Source: Bacteroidaceae bacterium (GTDB lineage Bacteria > Bacteroidota > Bacteroidia > Bacteroidales > Bacteroidaceae). From it: a DNA stretch of 64,000 bases. Below are positions 37,394 to 47,117 of this stretch, piece by piece. The first letter of the stretch is position 1; the number at the start of each line of letters is the position of its first letter. Under the pieces are notes generated by a model, which searched no databases, was not told the origin of the DNA, and saw only the letters and a list, made by a program, of their open reading frames with translations. The stretch is taken from the NCBI GenBank assembly GCA_017427185.1, contig JAFRTJ010000056.1, positions 1 to 64,000 on the forward strand. Direction: 5' to 3'. Made by a program: the position numbers and the translations under genes.

Positions 37394-37432
37394 GTGTTAT
37401 GGGGGTTAGGAGTTTTCTTTGTATTTCAGTGT

Positions 37433-40090
37433 TTAGTAAAAACGTCTGAAATAAATATCCATAATGACTTTATTGTTTGCGTTCTCCTCGTAAACATAAT
37501 TATTGCTGTGAGTATTCCCATTATCATAGATAGAGTACTCCTTAGCACTCCAACTGTTGAACACAATGCCATCACCAAGTTTTGCATTGACTACCATCTC
37601 ATACTTGTCAGCTTCGTTAACAGGTATGTTGGTTACATCAGCGTTGACTTCCCTCGTGACCTTACTCTTATCATAGTTTTCCTCTGAAATGTAATGCCAT
37701 TTCATGTTTATGATTTTGAGGTCGTCGCTCGAAAGGTCTTTGTAGTTCTGGATGTCAAACGATAGGGTTGCATCCTGTGTTTGCCATGAATACTCAATTT
37801 TTCCTATGCATTCAACATGCAGGTTGCGTCCCTGTTCAACGCAAGTTATTGTTGCGTTTTCCGTGTCTTCAAAGTCGAAGTTTGTGCCGTAGTCTACCTT
37901 ACTTCCTCTATCAACTTCTATGCCACTTGACCCCAAGTAGAAATTCACTTCGAAAATTGGGGATTTTTTCTCTCCCTTTTCCTGCTTTACCAGTACTGTG
38001 GTATAGACAACTTTTTCTTTGCCAGGTTTGACTCCGTTGTAGAACACATCATCGAGTGCCTGCTGGCTCACAGCTGCATAGAAGGTGATGGTGCCTGAGC
38101 GTTCTTCGTCTGTGTTGTTGGGGTTGACACTGATGACATAGCCGTCCAAGGTAGGCTGCACGTCTGCCCAGCCGATGATGTCGTCGCTCGGGTCGGCACC
38201 AAGATAGTTGTAGGATGAGGTGTAAGAAAGCGAGATAAGCTGTTCTCCCCCCTTTGCATCCATTATTACTTCTGAAGGATAGGCTGTGATAAATGGTTCA
38301 TTATCTTCGGGTATGTATGGCTTCTGCGTCACATCGAGCGTAATGGTCTTCAGCACCTTGCCTGCCTTATTGGTTGCCATCACAAGTACTTTTCCTGTGC
38401 GTTCCGCTGGCTTGCTGTTCTTGTCGTTGGGGTTCTGTGGTTTGTCATTCTTTGTCACTTTCACGTACATGTAGTTGGCATCGGTTGCTATGTTGGCTGA
38501 AATCCAGTCGCTCTCAGTCTTGCACTTGTAGTAGAGGTAATTGGTCACGATAGTGAAGCGCATCGACACTGCTTCGCCGCTCTCTTCTGTCCATTTCGCG
38601 CCAGGGTATAGACTCAGGTCTCCGTTTTCAGGCTCTTCTTCAAGCAGGTCTTCGTCGAATTCGAGGTCTGTCTCAATGATTGTCTCCTTGTCCTTGTTTA
38701 TGTCCACTTCCTTGGTGATTCGTTTGCCAGTATGACGGTTCACCACAGTGATGGTCTTTTTACCTGGGTTTTCTCCTGGGAACATCACTATGTTGCCTTC
38801 AGCGTCCTTCATGAATCCGAGGCGTATCCTGCCTGTCTCTTTGTCGACGAGATAGACGAAAGATATTTCCTGTCCGTTCACCTCCTTTACAATCACCTTG
38901 GTATCGAGTCCCAGCTTTTTACCATGATCATCGAACGCTTCCATCAGATTGTCGCTGAACATCGTTTCGTTGGCTGTGAAGTCGTATGCTCCCTTGAACA
39001 CGTTGTCTATCCACCAGTCCTTTCCTTCGTCCCAGTTCATATAGTATGCCGAATTAAAGCCCGACTCCACCTTGTCCATGAATTTCTCGTAGTCGCGGCC
39101 GTAGTTCACGACGTTGTGTCCCCACTGCTTTGCAAATTCCTTCAAAACATCGACGTTTACTCCATCGTAGGACACTGTGCCGTCCTCGTTCGCCTTAAAT
39201 TGAAACGTGTTGGTCAACACATTCATCGTTGCATTCGATGTGTTGTAGATGTCGATACCGGTGCTCAGGTTGATGGGGCAGGCATCTACAATGAGGTTCA
39301 TGCCAGCTTCTGCCATTTTTTGAGTGATGGTTGCCATGTTCATCTCTGGCGTGATGCCTATGTCACGACATGTGTCGTAGAACTCCTGCACGTCTGGGTC
39401 ATCGCTCGTAGAGTAGAGGTTCTTGAAAATCTGGTTAGAGCGGTCGTCCAGTTTGCCTGTGCTGAAATCCTTCCAGAAAGAAAGAGCATTGCTGTAGCCA
39501 CGACGGTTTCCTTCTGGAATCTGCTTGTACAGTTTCTCCATCATTTGATAGTTAGTCGACCATCCCTTTGCCCTGATAATCGTCATAACGGCCTGACGTC
39601 CCATCGCAGCTGACGACTTTGCAGCTATGCCGAAACTAAAGAAGTCGCTCAGAAAGCCACGGGTGACAGCCCCTTCGGGTAGAATGCCGTTCACTTCCAT
39701 GTTCTCGAGTGCTTCAGTGTAGGTGTCAAGGTTGTTGTAGAGGTAGGTCAGCATCTCCAAATACTCGTCCGCCAGTTTGGGCTGGTTCTTGCCAAGCTCT
39801 TCAGGCGAAACCGTGAAGAAGTCCTCCGGTCTTTTCAGTCCGTCGGATGCCATCATCCAGTAGTTCCAGTTCATTGCCTTCATCACGAAAGCCAGCTGAT
39901 TCACAGCGTCCATGTCACTCTTGAACTGTGAACTCTTCTCATAGTGCATCGCCTTCTGCGGGTTCTCTACATATTCGGGCATCTCAATATCGGGTTCTTC
40001 GACAAGGTCGTCCGAACCACTGCAGCCCATTAAAGCAGCGCATGTCAATACCATTGACAGCGCAAGCCAATACATGCATTTTGCCTTCAT
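37433..40090 (-). CDS. Large surface lipoprotein with BACON-like domains, function unknown
   Basis: An 885-residue protein with a lipobox (ALMGCSGSDD; the acidic residues after Cys suit outer-membrane or surface export in Bacteroidetes). Residues about 40-300 are alpha-helical (QLAFVMKAMNWNYWMM, LADEYLEMLTYLYNNL) and resemble no family I recognise. About 490-590 and 597-705 are two beta-sandwich segments like BACON domains (SDWISANIATDANYMYVKV, FITAYPSEVIMDAKGGEQLISLSY in part), domains usually found in carbohydrate- or mucin-binding lipoproteins. The C-terminus is also beta-rich. It is transcribed alone, convergent with malQ across repeat array B. A surface-binding role is inference; the helical part could be an enzyme of unknown type. 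Confidence 0.78.
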   Translation of the reverse strand: MKAKCMYWLALSMVLTCAALMGCSGSDDLVEEPDIEMPEYVENPQKAMHYEKSSQFKSDMDAVNQLAFVMKAMNWNYWMMASDGLKRPEDFFTVSPEELGKNQPKLADEYLEMLTYLYNNLDTYTEALENMEVNGILPEGAVTRGFLSDFFSFGIAAKSSAAMGRQAVMTIIRAKGWSTNYQMMEKLYKQIPEGNRRGYSNALSFWKDFSTGKLDDRSNQIFKNLYSTSDDPDVQEFYDTCRDIGITPEMNMATITQKMAEAGMNLIVDACPINLSTGIDIYNTSNATMNVLTNTFQFKANEDGTVSYDGVNVDVLKEFAKQWGHNVVNYGRDYEKFMDKVESGFNSAYYMNWDEGKDWWIDNVFKGAYDFTANETMFSDNLMEAFDDHGKKLGLDTKVIVKEVNGQEISFVYLVDKETGRIRLGFMKDAEGNIVMFPGENPGKKTITVVNRHTGKRITKEVDINKDKETIIETDLEFDEDLLEEEPENGDLSLYPGAKWTEESGEAVSMRFTIVTNYLYYKCKTESDWISANIATDANYMYVKVTKNDKPQNPNDKNSKPAERTGKVLVMATNKAGKVLKTITLDVTQKPYIPEDNEPFITAYPSEVIMDAKGGEQLISLSYTSSYNYLGADPSDDIIGWADVQPTLDGYVISVNPNNTDEERSGTITFYAAVSQQALDDVFYNGVKPGKEKVVYTTVLVKQEKGEKKSPIFEVNFYLGSSGIEVDRGSKVDYGTNFDFEDTENATITCVEQGRNLHVECIGKIEYSWQTQDATLSFDIQNYKDLSSDDLKIINMKWHYISEENYDKSKVTREVNADVTNIPVNEADKYEMVVNAKLGDGIVFNSWSAKEYSIYDNGNTHSNNYVYEENANNKVIMDIYFRRFY

Positions 40091-40300
40091 TTCTATTGCT
40101 TTATATTTGTTAATTAATATAGATTTCTATCCCTGTTTGCAAATATCGTAAGAATAACCAACATTCACAAATATCTGGTAGATAAATTGTCTGTATCGTT
40201 CGCGTTTTTACTTTTTTGTATTCCCTGTATGTAAATGATAATGTAAAAACATACTAACTACATGTGAAAAGGAACAAGCGAAACTTTTCCTCTTTATCCT

Positions 40301-41797
40301 TTATGGTCTGTTGTTTATGTCATAGAAGCGGGAACGGATTTCCTCGATGGTTCCAATGGTCACATACACATCATACTGAATGACGTCGCCCTTCGCGATA
40401 TCAAATTGTCGGATAGGAGCGAAATAGGAGCAATCTGACCCTCTTTCGCCTGGGGAATTCCCATTGCCGAAGCGATAGGCGGTGGTGTTGAAAGTGCCTG
40501 GGGTGTAGACTCCAATTCCGTAGTCAGCATTGTTCACGTAAGCCGACCATTCTTCTGTACGGTTGTGGGACTCATTGGGCCATCCTGGTACTACATCTGT
40601 CAGTTCATCGTTGGTCCAGGGTTTGTTTCCCTTGTAATATTTCATGTGTGCATAGTTGTAATCGATGAATACGGCGGGCATCTCTTGAGAGTTGTATGGA
40701 TGGTCCGTTGCATCTTGGCTGTCATTCCGGAAGATGTAATGGATATGGGCCACATCGCCCTCAAGTGTGATGAGTTCCTCCATTTCCAGTTCTGGCATCA
40801 GATAGCTGTAAGCCCAATGGACAGGGATGGATACCACATGGATGCTGGTCTCCGTGATCTCGCTGCTGCGAACCTGAGAAGTCGTGCCGTTGCAGCCGCC
40901 ACCCTGAATGGGATTCCATCTCCAGGCTTGACCGTTCCACCTACTTCCGTCCACCTCTCCATAATATGATTGCTGGATGAAGCGTCCCTCATCGAAATGG
41001 TTGAGCAGGTTCTTTTGGTCTTTAGAAAGAGCAAAGTAGAAGACACTTCCGCCGTGTTTCATGTCTACACCCAGACGCACTTTTCCATTGTCAATGTATT
41101 GTTTGGAGGCAAGGATATCTTCTCGTTCAGCCAATTCTTTCTCATTGGGACTGCGGAAGTACATGAATCTGATTTCCAAGGTGATGCCAGCAATTTCTCC
41201 AGGGTCGAGACGCAGATAATTGCCTGTTTTCCCCCATTCAAGTTCTTCGCGCTCCATAAAGACGTCGAAACTGGCTTGTTTCCACAAGTTCGTAGGCTCC
41301 AAATCTCCCAGGATCTTAGAACGCGACTCTGAAATGGGATCTGCGAAATAGGCTTTCAGTTTGATAGGCTGATCACTTATTAAACGGTACTCGAAAGTGA
41401 AAACGCTGGAATCGGCAGGGAGCGAGCGGGACAGGCTATTGGTAAAGAGGAAAGGATCTGTCCCGCTGGTTTTGATGCGAAAGCTGTGGGAATTTGAACC
41501 CATCGAGATGACTGTCAGTTGATTGGACTTGGAGGTGTTGAAATCGATGACTGTTTTGGGAGCTTTGGGACTGGTAGCAGATAGGGTGATGCTGTCTATC
41601 TTGCTCACTGGGAAACTTTCGCCATTGATGTTGAGTACTTTCCCATTAACGCTGAAGGTTGCTTCTGTCAGATTGACTCTGGTGAAGATGCCTTTGCTCC
41701 ATAGGAAAAAGGGTTTTGTGGTGGCTGCCGTAGCTATAAGCGTTACAAATACGGCCGATGCAATCAATATCTTGCGCAAGTTTTCAGGTATTCTCAT
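40301..41797 (-). CDS. Exported protein of unknown function
   Basis: A 498-residue protein with a signal peptide or anchor (KILIASAVFVTLIATAATT). An N-terminal beta-rich region (FSVNGKVLNINGESFPVSKIDSITL) is followed by segments rich in Tyr, Trp and Asn (QQSYYGEVDGSRWNGQAWRWN, NPIQGGGCNG, HPYNSQEMPAVFIDYNY, YVNNADYGIGVYTPG). The composition and the WNP-QGG patch suggest a carbohydrate-active or sugar-binding beta-sandwich protein, but no family could be named and no catalytic residues can be assigned. It is alone, with a -7 box (TAAATTTG, minus 41830-41823) 25 bases upstream, 210 bases beyond the neighbouring lipoprotein gene. Confidence 0.72.
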   Translation of the reverse strand: MRIPENLRKILIASAVFVTLIATAATTKPFFLWSKGIFTRVNLTEATFSVNGKVLNINGESFPVSKIDSITLSATSPKAPKTVIDFNTSKSNQLTVISMGSNSHSFRIKTSGTDPFLFTNSLSRSLPADSSVFTFEYRLISDQPIKLKAYFADPISESRSKILGDLEPTNLWKQASFDVFMEREELEWGKTGNYLRLDPGEIAGITLEIRFMYFRSPNEKELAEREDILASKQYIDNGKVRLGVDMKHGGSVFYFALSKDQKNLLNHFDEGRFIQQSYYGEVDGSRWNGQAWRWNPIQGGGCNGTTSQVRSSEITETSIHVVSIPVHWAYSYLMPELEMEELITLEGDVAHIHYIFRNDSQDATDHPYNSQEMPAVFIDYNYAHMKYYKGNKPWTNDELTDVVPGWPNESHNRTEEWSAYVNNADYGIGVYTPGTFNTTAYRFGNGNSPGERGSDCSYFAPIRQFDIAKGDVIQYDVYVTIGTIEEIRSRFYDINNRP

Positions 41798-42127
41798 GAT
41801 GTTAATTCGTTCGTTTAGTATGCAAATTTACAAAAAAACCTCTTCCAATTGTTCTCGTCGGTCAGAAATCTGCAATTGAATTCTTAATATGATGTCAATT
41901 CTTCATCCTTCTTCCGTTCTGATTAGCGAGAATACTTGTTTCGTAATGCTAGAACTGGAATTATGTGATATTTCCTTTCGTAGTCTTAAATTTCTGAAAA
42001 TTCGACTCGTGAATTCAAATTTTCTTGTTCGTTTCGAGGGGAGGAATCTTCTTTTTGCGTACATTTGCCTTGCAAAAACAAGCAAAGAAGTTAACTCTAT
42101 TTCAAAAACATTAATTCATATTACATC
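41798..42127. other. Intergenic region between divergent genes
   Basis: It holds a minus-strand -7 box for the upstream gene (TAAATTTG, 41830-41823) and a plus-strand one for the SIMPL gene (TACATTTG, 42060-42067), without well-spaced -33 boxes. A plus-strand ORF of 80 codons (41889-42131) has no recognisable features and overlaps the promoter; I regard it as chance. Nothing else was seen. Confidence 0.5.
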
Positions 42128-42835
42128 ATGAAGGAAAATAAAATGCTTCTCTCAGCAGCTATCATTGCTGTAGGTATGATTGTAATGGGTTTCACTCTCC
42201 GCAGTGGAATTTTGGGTTTCAAAGATCACGATCGCAGGGTCTGTGTCAAGGGACTTGCAGAGCGTGAAGTAAAGGCAGACAAGGTGATTTGGCCTTTGGT
42301 TTACAAGGAGATAGGCAATGACCCAGCCTTGATGTACGAGAATATTGAGCAGAAGAATAAGGCACTGATTTCTTTCCTGAAGTCAGGCGGCATCAAGGAG
42401 GATGAAATCAGTGTGAATTCCCCTACCATTACCGATCGTCAAGCTGACAACTATGGGAATGAGATCATGAACTATCGCTACAAGGCCAAAAGTGTCATCA
42501 CCGTTACCAGCAGTGATGTGGATCGAGTGCGTAGCCTGATGCGTCGCCAGTCGGAATTGATGAAGACGGGCATTGCCGTAACTGGTGATGAGTATGGCGA
42601 AAATCGTGTGGACTACCAATTCACTGGTTTGAACCAGATTAAACCTGAGATGGTGGAAGAGGCTACAAAGAATGCTCGAGCCACAGCAGAGAAATTTGCT
42701 GAGGATTCTGACAGCAAATTGGGGCGTATCTTTTCAGCTTCTCAGGGTCAGTTCTCGATTGACGACCGTGATGCCAACACTCCATATATCAAGAAGATAC
42801 GTGTAGTAAATACTGTGGAATACTCGTTGGAGTAA
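42128..42835 (+). CDS. SIMPL-domain (DUF541) protein with N-terminal membrane anchor
   Basis: A 235-residue protein with one hydrophobic N-terminal helix (MLLSAAIIAVGMIVMGFTL) and a SIMPL domain (VCVKGLAEREVKADKVIWPLVY in part, ISFLKSGGIKEDEISVNSP, YRYKAKSVITVTSSDVDRV, TKNARATAEKFAEDSDSKLG). SIMPL proteins form ring-like oligomers in the periplasm or envelope; some act in oxidative-stress tolerance, and no enzymatic activity is agreed. It is transcribed alone, ending at a long dyad (42875-42924). Confidence 0.9.
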   Translation: MKENKMLLSAAIIAVGMIVMGFTLRSGILGFKDHDRRVCVKGLAEREVKADKVIWPLVYKEIGNDPALMYENIEQKNKALISFLKSGGIKEDEISVNSPTITDRQADNYGNEIMNYRYKAKSVITVTSSDVDRVRSLMRRQSELMKTGIAVTGDEYGENRVDYQFTGLNQIKPEMVEEATKNARATAEKFAEDSDSKLGRIFSASQGQFSIDDRDANTPYIKKIRVVNTVEYSLE

Positions 42836-42874
42836 CTTTTCCTATGGGAGCAGGAAGGATTTCCGACAACCTCC

Positions 42875-42924
42875 CAAATGCAACATGTCCCCTGACGTAA
42901 AACCAGGGGGCATGTTGCTATTTG
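42875..42924. terminator. Long dyad between convergent SIMPL and flavodoxin genes
   Basis: Fifteen pairs with one G-U (42880-42894 with 42904-42918) close a nine-base loop, and flanking CAAAT/ATTTG extends the stem with one bulge to about 20 pairs. Neither strand has a proper T-run after the stem, so it may work as a bidirectional terminator with a weak U-tract, or as an RNA 3'-end stabiliser. Confidence 0.55.
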
Positions 42925-42956
42925 AGTAGGTTCTTGAACCTGGATTCTGTTGGTTG

Positions 42957-43790
42957 TTACCTGACCACTTGAGTGAATTCAGGTACTGCACCTTCCTCAT
43001 CGTCCAAAGTAACATAGATTCTCGATGTGTTCTCCGATCCATCAGGTCCATTTGATTTCACGTTAAATAGAAAGTCAGTGCCACTGGGAGTCTTGCGAAG
43101 TCCTACGGTGACAGGTGTGCCCAGGGGGAACTGATAGTTGCCACAGGCCGCATCGAAGATTTTCACATCTTCTTCAGTTACAGGCATCTGCTCTGAGTAA
43201 TCGGGTAGAGGATCCACTTCACCCTCAATGTAACCGTTTTCTTTCAGGAAGCGCTCAATCTCAGCAGGGGCTTTCTCCACTCGTGCGGTGCGTACGCCGT
43301 ATCCTGGAAGAATCTCAGCGTCTGGTTGCTCGCTCTCCAGATCCTGGATGCTGGAATAGAGCCCGCCACTTCCAAAGGTGCAGAAAGGTACGACTTTTTT
43401 CCCTCCCAGATTAATCTCTTTCAGAAGAGTCTTGATGGGAGTCGCATACGTGCCAAACCAGATAGGATAGCCTAGGAAGATCACGTCGTAATCGTCTAGG
43501 TTTGCCTGCAGGGGATTCAAAGTAGGAAGTTCGCCTGTCTCACGTTCCTTCTGGCAGCGGTCGATGGTTGCTTGGAAGTCGCTAGGGTAGTCGTTCTCTA
43601 GTGAGATAGCCTCAATGTCGGCTCCCAGCATCTTCTGAAATTCTTCAGCTACAGCTTTCGTTGTGCCTGTTTGAGAATAATACAGCACCAGAATCTTCTG
43701 AGGCGTAGTCTCCTCTGTTTCATTCTTTCTTTGTGGATTGCATGCCATTAAGCCCAGCATGACAGCACAAAACAACATAGTCTTTTTCAT
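42957..43790 (-). CDS. Flavodoxin-fold lipoprotein
   Basis: A 277-residue protein with a lipobox (GLMACNP). The flavodoxin domain (about 30-185) has the FMN phosphate loop YYSQTGTTKAVA, the substrate-side motifs FLGYPIWFGTYATPIKTLL and FCTFGSGGLYSS. A C-terminal extension of about 90 residues (beta-rich, VTVGLRKTPSGTDFLFNV) is unfamiliar. Membrane-anchored exported flavodoxins are common in gut Bacteroidales but their partners are not known. It lies four bases after aat, so it is probably the last gene of the clpS-clpA-aat operon. Confidence 0.86.
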   Translation of the reverse strand: MKKTMLFCAVMLGLMACNPQRKNETEETTPQKILVLYYSQTGTTKAVAEEFQKMLGADIEAISLENDYPSDFQATIDRCQKERETGELPTLNPLQANLDDYDVIFLGYPIWFGTYATPIKTLLKEINLGGKKVVPFCTFGSGGLYSSIQDLESEQPDAEILPGYGVRTARVEKAPAEIERFLKENGYIEGEVDPLPDYSEQMPVTEEDVKIFDAACGNYQFPLGTPVTVGLRKTPSGTDFLFNVKSNGPDGSENTSRIYVTLDDEEGAVPEFTQVVR

Positions 43791-43794
43791 CTCT

Positions 43795-44442
43795 TTACCT
43801 ATTTATATTAATATATCTCATGTATTCGTCATAAGTGATGTGTCGTCCACCCATCGACTTCAGGTGAGCAGTCTCGAACTGGCAGTCTATCATGACTCCC
43901 CCTATAGCTTCCATCACGTGAGCCAAATGGATCAAGGCTATCTTGCTTCCGCTGGGAACCTGAGAGAACATGCTTTCTCCGAAGAAACACTGCCTCAGTG
44001 TCACGCCGTAGAGTCCGCCCACCAATTCTCTTTCGTCTTCCCATACCTCCACACTCACTGCATAGCCCTGTTTGTGGAGTCGGGTGTATGCCTCCATCAT
44101 ATCAGGTCCTAGCCAAGCACCTTTCTCATCGATCCGTAGTTTACTACAGTTCTCTATCACCTGCTCGAAAGCAGTATTGATGGAACATTTGTATTTTCTC
44201 TTATTGAGCAATGTTCGCATTGAGTGAGACACGTGAATCTCACTGGGGAAAATAACGAATCGATCCATCGGACACCACCATTGTATCAGCCCTTCGCGAA
44301 AAGAGTACCATGGAAAGATGCCGTGGGAATAAGCCAGCAGCAATCGCTCTGTACTGAGGTCCCCATTGATTGCAAGTAAGCCATCAGGGTCACCTAAGCG
44401 AGGATTTGGAAAGTTAATTTCTTCATTCAGGTTGAATATCAT
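43795..44442 (-). CDS. aat: Leucyl/phenylalanyl-tRNA-protein transferase
   Basis: A 215-residue cytoplasmic enzyme that transfers Leu or Phe from tRNA to proteins whose N-terminus is Lys or Arg, creating an N-degron. Conserved sequence: FPNPRLGDPDGLLAINGDL, LLLAYSHGIFPWYS, WWCPMDRFVIFP, GAWLGPDMMEAYTRLH, SVEVWEDERELVGGLYGV in part, FFGESMF, IDCQFETAHLKSMGGRHI. It starts two bases after clpA in an operon with clpS and clpA; together these make the complete tag-recognise-unfold chain of the bacterial N-degron pathway, lacking only clpP. Confidence 0.97.
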   Translation of the reverse strand: MIFNLNEEINFPNPRLGDPDGLLAINGDLSTERLLLAYSHGIFPWYSFREGLIQWWCPMDRFVIFPSEIHVSHSMRTLLNKRKYKCSINTAFEQVIENCSKLRIDEKGAWLGPDMMEAYTRLHKQGYAVSVEVWEDERELVGGLYGVTLRQCFFGESMFSQVPSGSKIALIHLAHVMEAIGGVMIDCQFETAHLKSMGGRHITYDEYMRYININR

Positions 44443-44444
44443 AA

Positions 44445-46667
44445 TTACTTTATCACCAAGATATTATCCTTTAGGTCAATCGTAACATTTCCACCTTCCC
44501 TGAGAGATCCGTACAGGATCTCATTCATTAGTAGCGGAGAGAGTAGTCGTCGTATTACGCGATCCATTTCTCGAGCACCATATTGACGGGTGAAACCTTT
44601 CTCGAGGAGGAAGTCGTGGGCTCGAGGCTTGAGTTTCATCTGAACGTTTTTTGCCTTCAGTTTTGTTTTCAGTTGATTGAGTTTCTTGTCCAGAATCAGG
44701 TTGGCCATAGTGCGGTCCATGTCATTGAAAACCACTGTGCCCGAGAGACGGTTTATGAATTCAGGTTTGAATGTTTTCTTCACTTGCTGCAGCATTGCCT
44801 CGCCAGCGCTTATCCCTTTTCCGAAGCCTACTGATGCCTGACCAGCGAACTGAGCTCCAGCATTGCTCGTCATGATCACAATCACGTTCTTGAAATCCGC
44901 CTTGTTGCCTCGATTGTCGGTCAGTCGCGCATAGTCCATCACCTGCAGCAGGATGTTGTAGATATCGCTGTGGGCTTTCTCAATCTCGTCAAGCAGAAGC
45001 ACACAATTGGGGTTCTTGCGGATAGCATCAGTTAGCAGCCCTCCGTCCTCATATCCCACATATCCTGCTGGAGAGCCAATCAGTTTTGCCACAGTGTGTT
45101 TCTCAGTGTATTCGCTCATGTCGAACCGCACCAGTTCAATGCCTAGTTCCTTGGCCAACACTCTCGCCACCTCTGTCTTCCCAACACCCGTTGGACCCAC
45201 GAAAAGCAGCGATGCCAGGGGTTTGTCCTCGTCCAGTAATCCAGCTTTAGACATCTCCACGCTAGCCACCACCTGCCGTATGGCTTCTTCTTGGCCATAG
45301 ATTTGTTTCATCATGCGCTTGGTCAGGTTCTGCAGTTTGCTGTTATCATCGCTCTTCAGAGCTTCTGCATTAATCTTGCATATCTTGGTCAGTACATCCG
45401 AGATTTCCTTCTTGCCGATGATGGAGGGTTTGCTCGCACGTTTATGTTTGGTCTTCAGTTCGGCCATTGCTCCAGCCTCGTCAATCAGGTCTATTGCTTT
45501 GTCAGGCAGATAGCGGTCACTGATGAACTTTGAACTCATATCCACAGCGTATTCCATCACTCCATCCTCGTATTTCACATGATGATATTTCTCGTATTTC
45601 TTCTGGAGCCCTTCCAGGATTTTTACCGCCTCTTCTTTCGAAGGCTCGAGAATGTCTATCTGCTGGAATCGTCGCATCAGGCCTCGTTGCTTGCCCATGT
45701 ATCGGTTCATCTCCTGATAGGTAGTGCTTCCAATGAATCGGATGTCACCGTCCTCCATGTAGGGTCGCAGCATCTGGGTCGCATCCATAGCCCCTTCGCC
45801 GTTTTGTCCTGCCCCCACTAGGTTGTGTATCTCATCAATGTATACGATGGCGTTCCCCTCTCGTTGAATACCTTCCATGATGGCCTTCAGGCGTTTCTCA
45901 AAATCTCCACGGAACTGCGCGCCTGCAATCAGACTCCCCAAGTCCATCTCGTAGATGCGGAAGCCTTTCAGCCTTTCGGGCACTTTTCCGCTCTCCAGCA
46001 GGGCTGCCAGCCCCCACACAATAGCAGTCTTTCCCACTCCGGATTCCCCTACGTGGAGCGGGTTGTTTTTCCCCCGCCGGCAGAGTACTTGTATGGTTCG
46101 TTCCAACTCTTCCTGTCGTCCGATGAGGGGATTGTGCTCTTCCAGGTGGTCATTCATACAGAGCACGAATTGTCGCCAAGGTTCTTGTCCAGTCTCTTCG
46201 TGGTCAAACATTTCATCCATATCGGCCTCCCATTCGTAAGCCTCCGTCAGGGAACTGATCAACTCGCCATTGCTGCACTGGATGGTCTTCTCTATCAGGT
46301 TGTGGGCCATACTATCCTCTAGCCTTAGCATTGCATTTACTACGTGAGGAACATCCAATTGCTCTACTTCTGCTCCGATGGCACATTCCAGAGCGGTGCT
46401 CATCATTCGATTCATCTGGCTCGATAGCATCAGCTCGTACTGGATATTATTTGGTACACGTTCCATGTGGGCCAAATAGGCGTAGAGGGATTCTGTGAAG
46501 ACTTTCTCGTCAGCTCCTGATTCATAGAAAAGCGCGTGCTTGAATGGATCTTGCATCATCAGTCCCACCAGCAGGTGTTCTGGGCATACGAATTCCACGC
46601 GGTCAGACTTGGCCTGCAGTATGGCCTGATTTATAGCATCTTGCAAATATTTGGTTTGTTCCATCAT
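44445..46667 (-). CDS. clpA: Clp protease ATP-binding subunit ClpA
   Basis: A 740-residue AAA+ unfoldase. The N-domain (about 1-145) binds ClpS. The first AAA+ module has Walker [12 protein letters not shown] and Walker [15 protein letters not shown]; the second has [15 protein letters not shown] and [11 protein letters not shown]. The loop VGF in ASVGFGKG is the ClpP-binding tripeptide position, so it should dock to ClpP. No long M-domain coiled coil is present, which separates it from ClpB and ClpC. The start overlaps the clpS stop by ATGA, indicating translational coupling. Confidence 0.96.
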   Translation of the reverse strand: MMEQTKYLQDAINQAILQAKSDRVEFVCPEHLLVGLMMQDPFKHALFYESGADEKVFTESLYAYLAHMERVPNNIQYELMLSSQMNRMMSTALECAIGAEVEQLDVPHVVNAMLRLEDSMAHNLIEKTIQCSNGELISSLTEAYEWEADMDEMFDHEETGQEPWRQFVLCMNDHLEEHNPLIGRQEELERTIQVLCRRGKNNPLHVGESGVGKTAIVWGLAALLESGKVPERLKGFRIYEMDLGSLIAGAQFRGDFEKRLKAIMEGIQREGNAIVYIDEIHNLVGAGQNGEGAMDATQMLRPYMEDGDIRFIGSTTYQEMNRYMGKQRGLMRRFQQIDILEPSKEEAVKILEGLQKKYEKYHHVKYEDGVMEYAVDMSSKFISDRYLPDKAIDLIDEAGAMAELKTKHKRASKPSIIGKKEISDVLTKICKINAEALKSDDNSKLQNLTKRMMKQIYGQEEAIRQVVASVEMSKAGLLDEDKPLASLLFVGPTGVGKTEVARVLAKELGIELVRFDMSEYTEKHTVAKLIGSPAGYVGYEDGGLLTDAIRKNPNCVLLLDEIEKAHSDIYNILLQVMDYARLTDNRGNKADFKNVIVIMTSNAGAQFAGQASVGFGKGISAGEAMLQQVKKTFKPEFINRLSGTVVFNDMDRTMANLILDKKLNQLKTKLKAKNVQMKLKPRAHDFLLEKGFTRQYGAREMDRVIRRLLSPLLMNEILYGSLREGGNVTIDLKDNILVIK

Positions 46668-46978
46668 ACTTCTTCTGGTTCACATGTCAGTCTGAGCGGA
46701 AAGTTCGATTCCCTGGCCAAGCGTGTGGCCTTTTGTATCTTGCTCATGGCAATGTCTCTAGGGTAGATGCCTGCCACTGCTTTCCCCTTCTTATGAACCT
46801 CCAACATCAGTGTCTCTGCCTCCACTTCGTTCTTGAAAAAAATGTTCTTCAGGATCATCACGACGAAGTCCATCGTAGTGAAATCATCGTTGTGAATGAT
46901 GACGCGGAAGCGGCGCGGTTCATCCAGCCTGATTCGTGTACGTTCCTTTATATGAGTGTTGGTTTGTTGTTTCTCCAT
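46664..46978 (-). CDS. clpS: ClpS adaptor for N-degron substrates
   Basis: A 104-residue protein whose core RFRVIIHNDDFTTMDFVVMIL, in part, contains the conserved NDD/T region that binds N-terminal Leu, Phe, Tyr or Trp, followed by LEVHKKGKAVAGIYPRDIA with the conserved HxxG. The N-terminal tail (residues 1-20) is the part that controls delivery to ClpA in E. coli. It is the first gene of the operon, 40 bases downstream of a -7 box at 47008-47015. Confidence 0.97.
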   Translation of the reverse strand: MEKQQTNTHIKERTRIRLDEPRRFRVIIHNDDFTTMDFVVMILKNIFFKNEVEAETLMLEVHKKGKAVAGIYPRDIAMSKIQKATRLARESNFPLRLTCEPEEV

Positions 46979-47007
46979 TTTGGTTGGGTGAGTCTCTGAA
47001 TCGAAGA

Positions 47008-47015
47008 CAAAGTTA
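47008..47015 (-). promoter_or_regulatory. -7 box of the clpS operon
   Basis: TAACTTTG on the minus strand, 30 bases before the clpS start. No clear -33 box. It lies close to the divergent promoter at 47054-47085. Confidence 0.5.
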
Positions 47016-47053
47016 GTGATAATTCAGTAAAATCGTATTTCTTCCTGCCAAAA

Positions 47054-47085
47054 TTTGTCACTTTGGAGAAAAATGTTTATTTTTG
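47054..47085 (+). promoter_or_regulatory. Promoter of the exported oxidoreductase cassette
   Basis: TTTG (47054-47057), exactly 20 bases, then TATTTTTG (47078-47085). Transcription should start near 47092, which makes ATG 47118 the start of the first gene and excludes both the ORF start at 47055 and the ATG at 47088. Confidence 0.8.
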
Positions 47086-47117
47086 GCATGAAAAATCCAT
47101 ATAAAACACAAAACAAT

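Noticed and set aside
41889-42131. Plus-strand ORF of 80 codons before the SIMPL gene
   Set aside because: It spans the predicted promoter and has no signal, domain or ribosome-binding context.
47055-47117. Long N-terminal extension of the exported oxidoreductase
   Set aside because: The promoter at 47054-47085 lies within it, and the Tat signal starts properly at ATG 47118.
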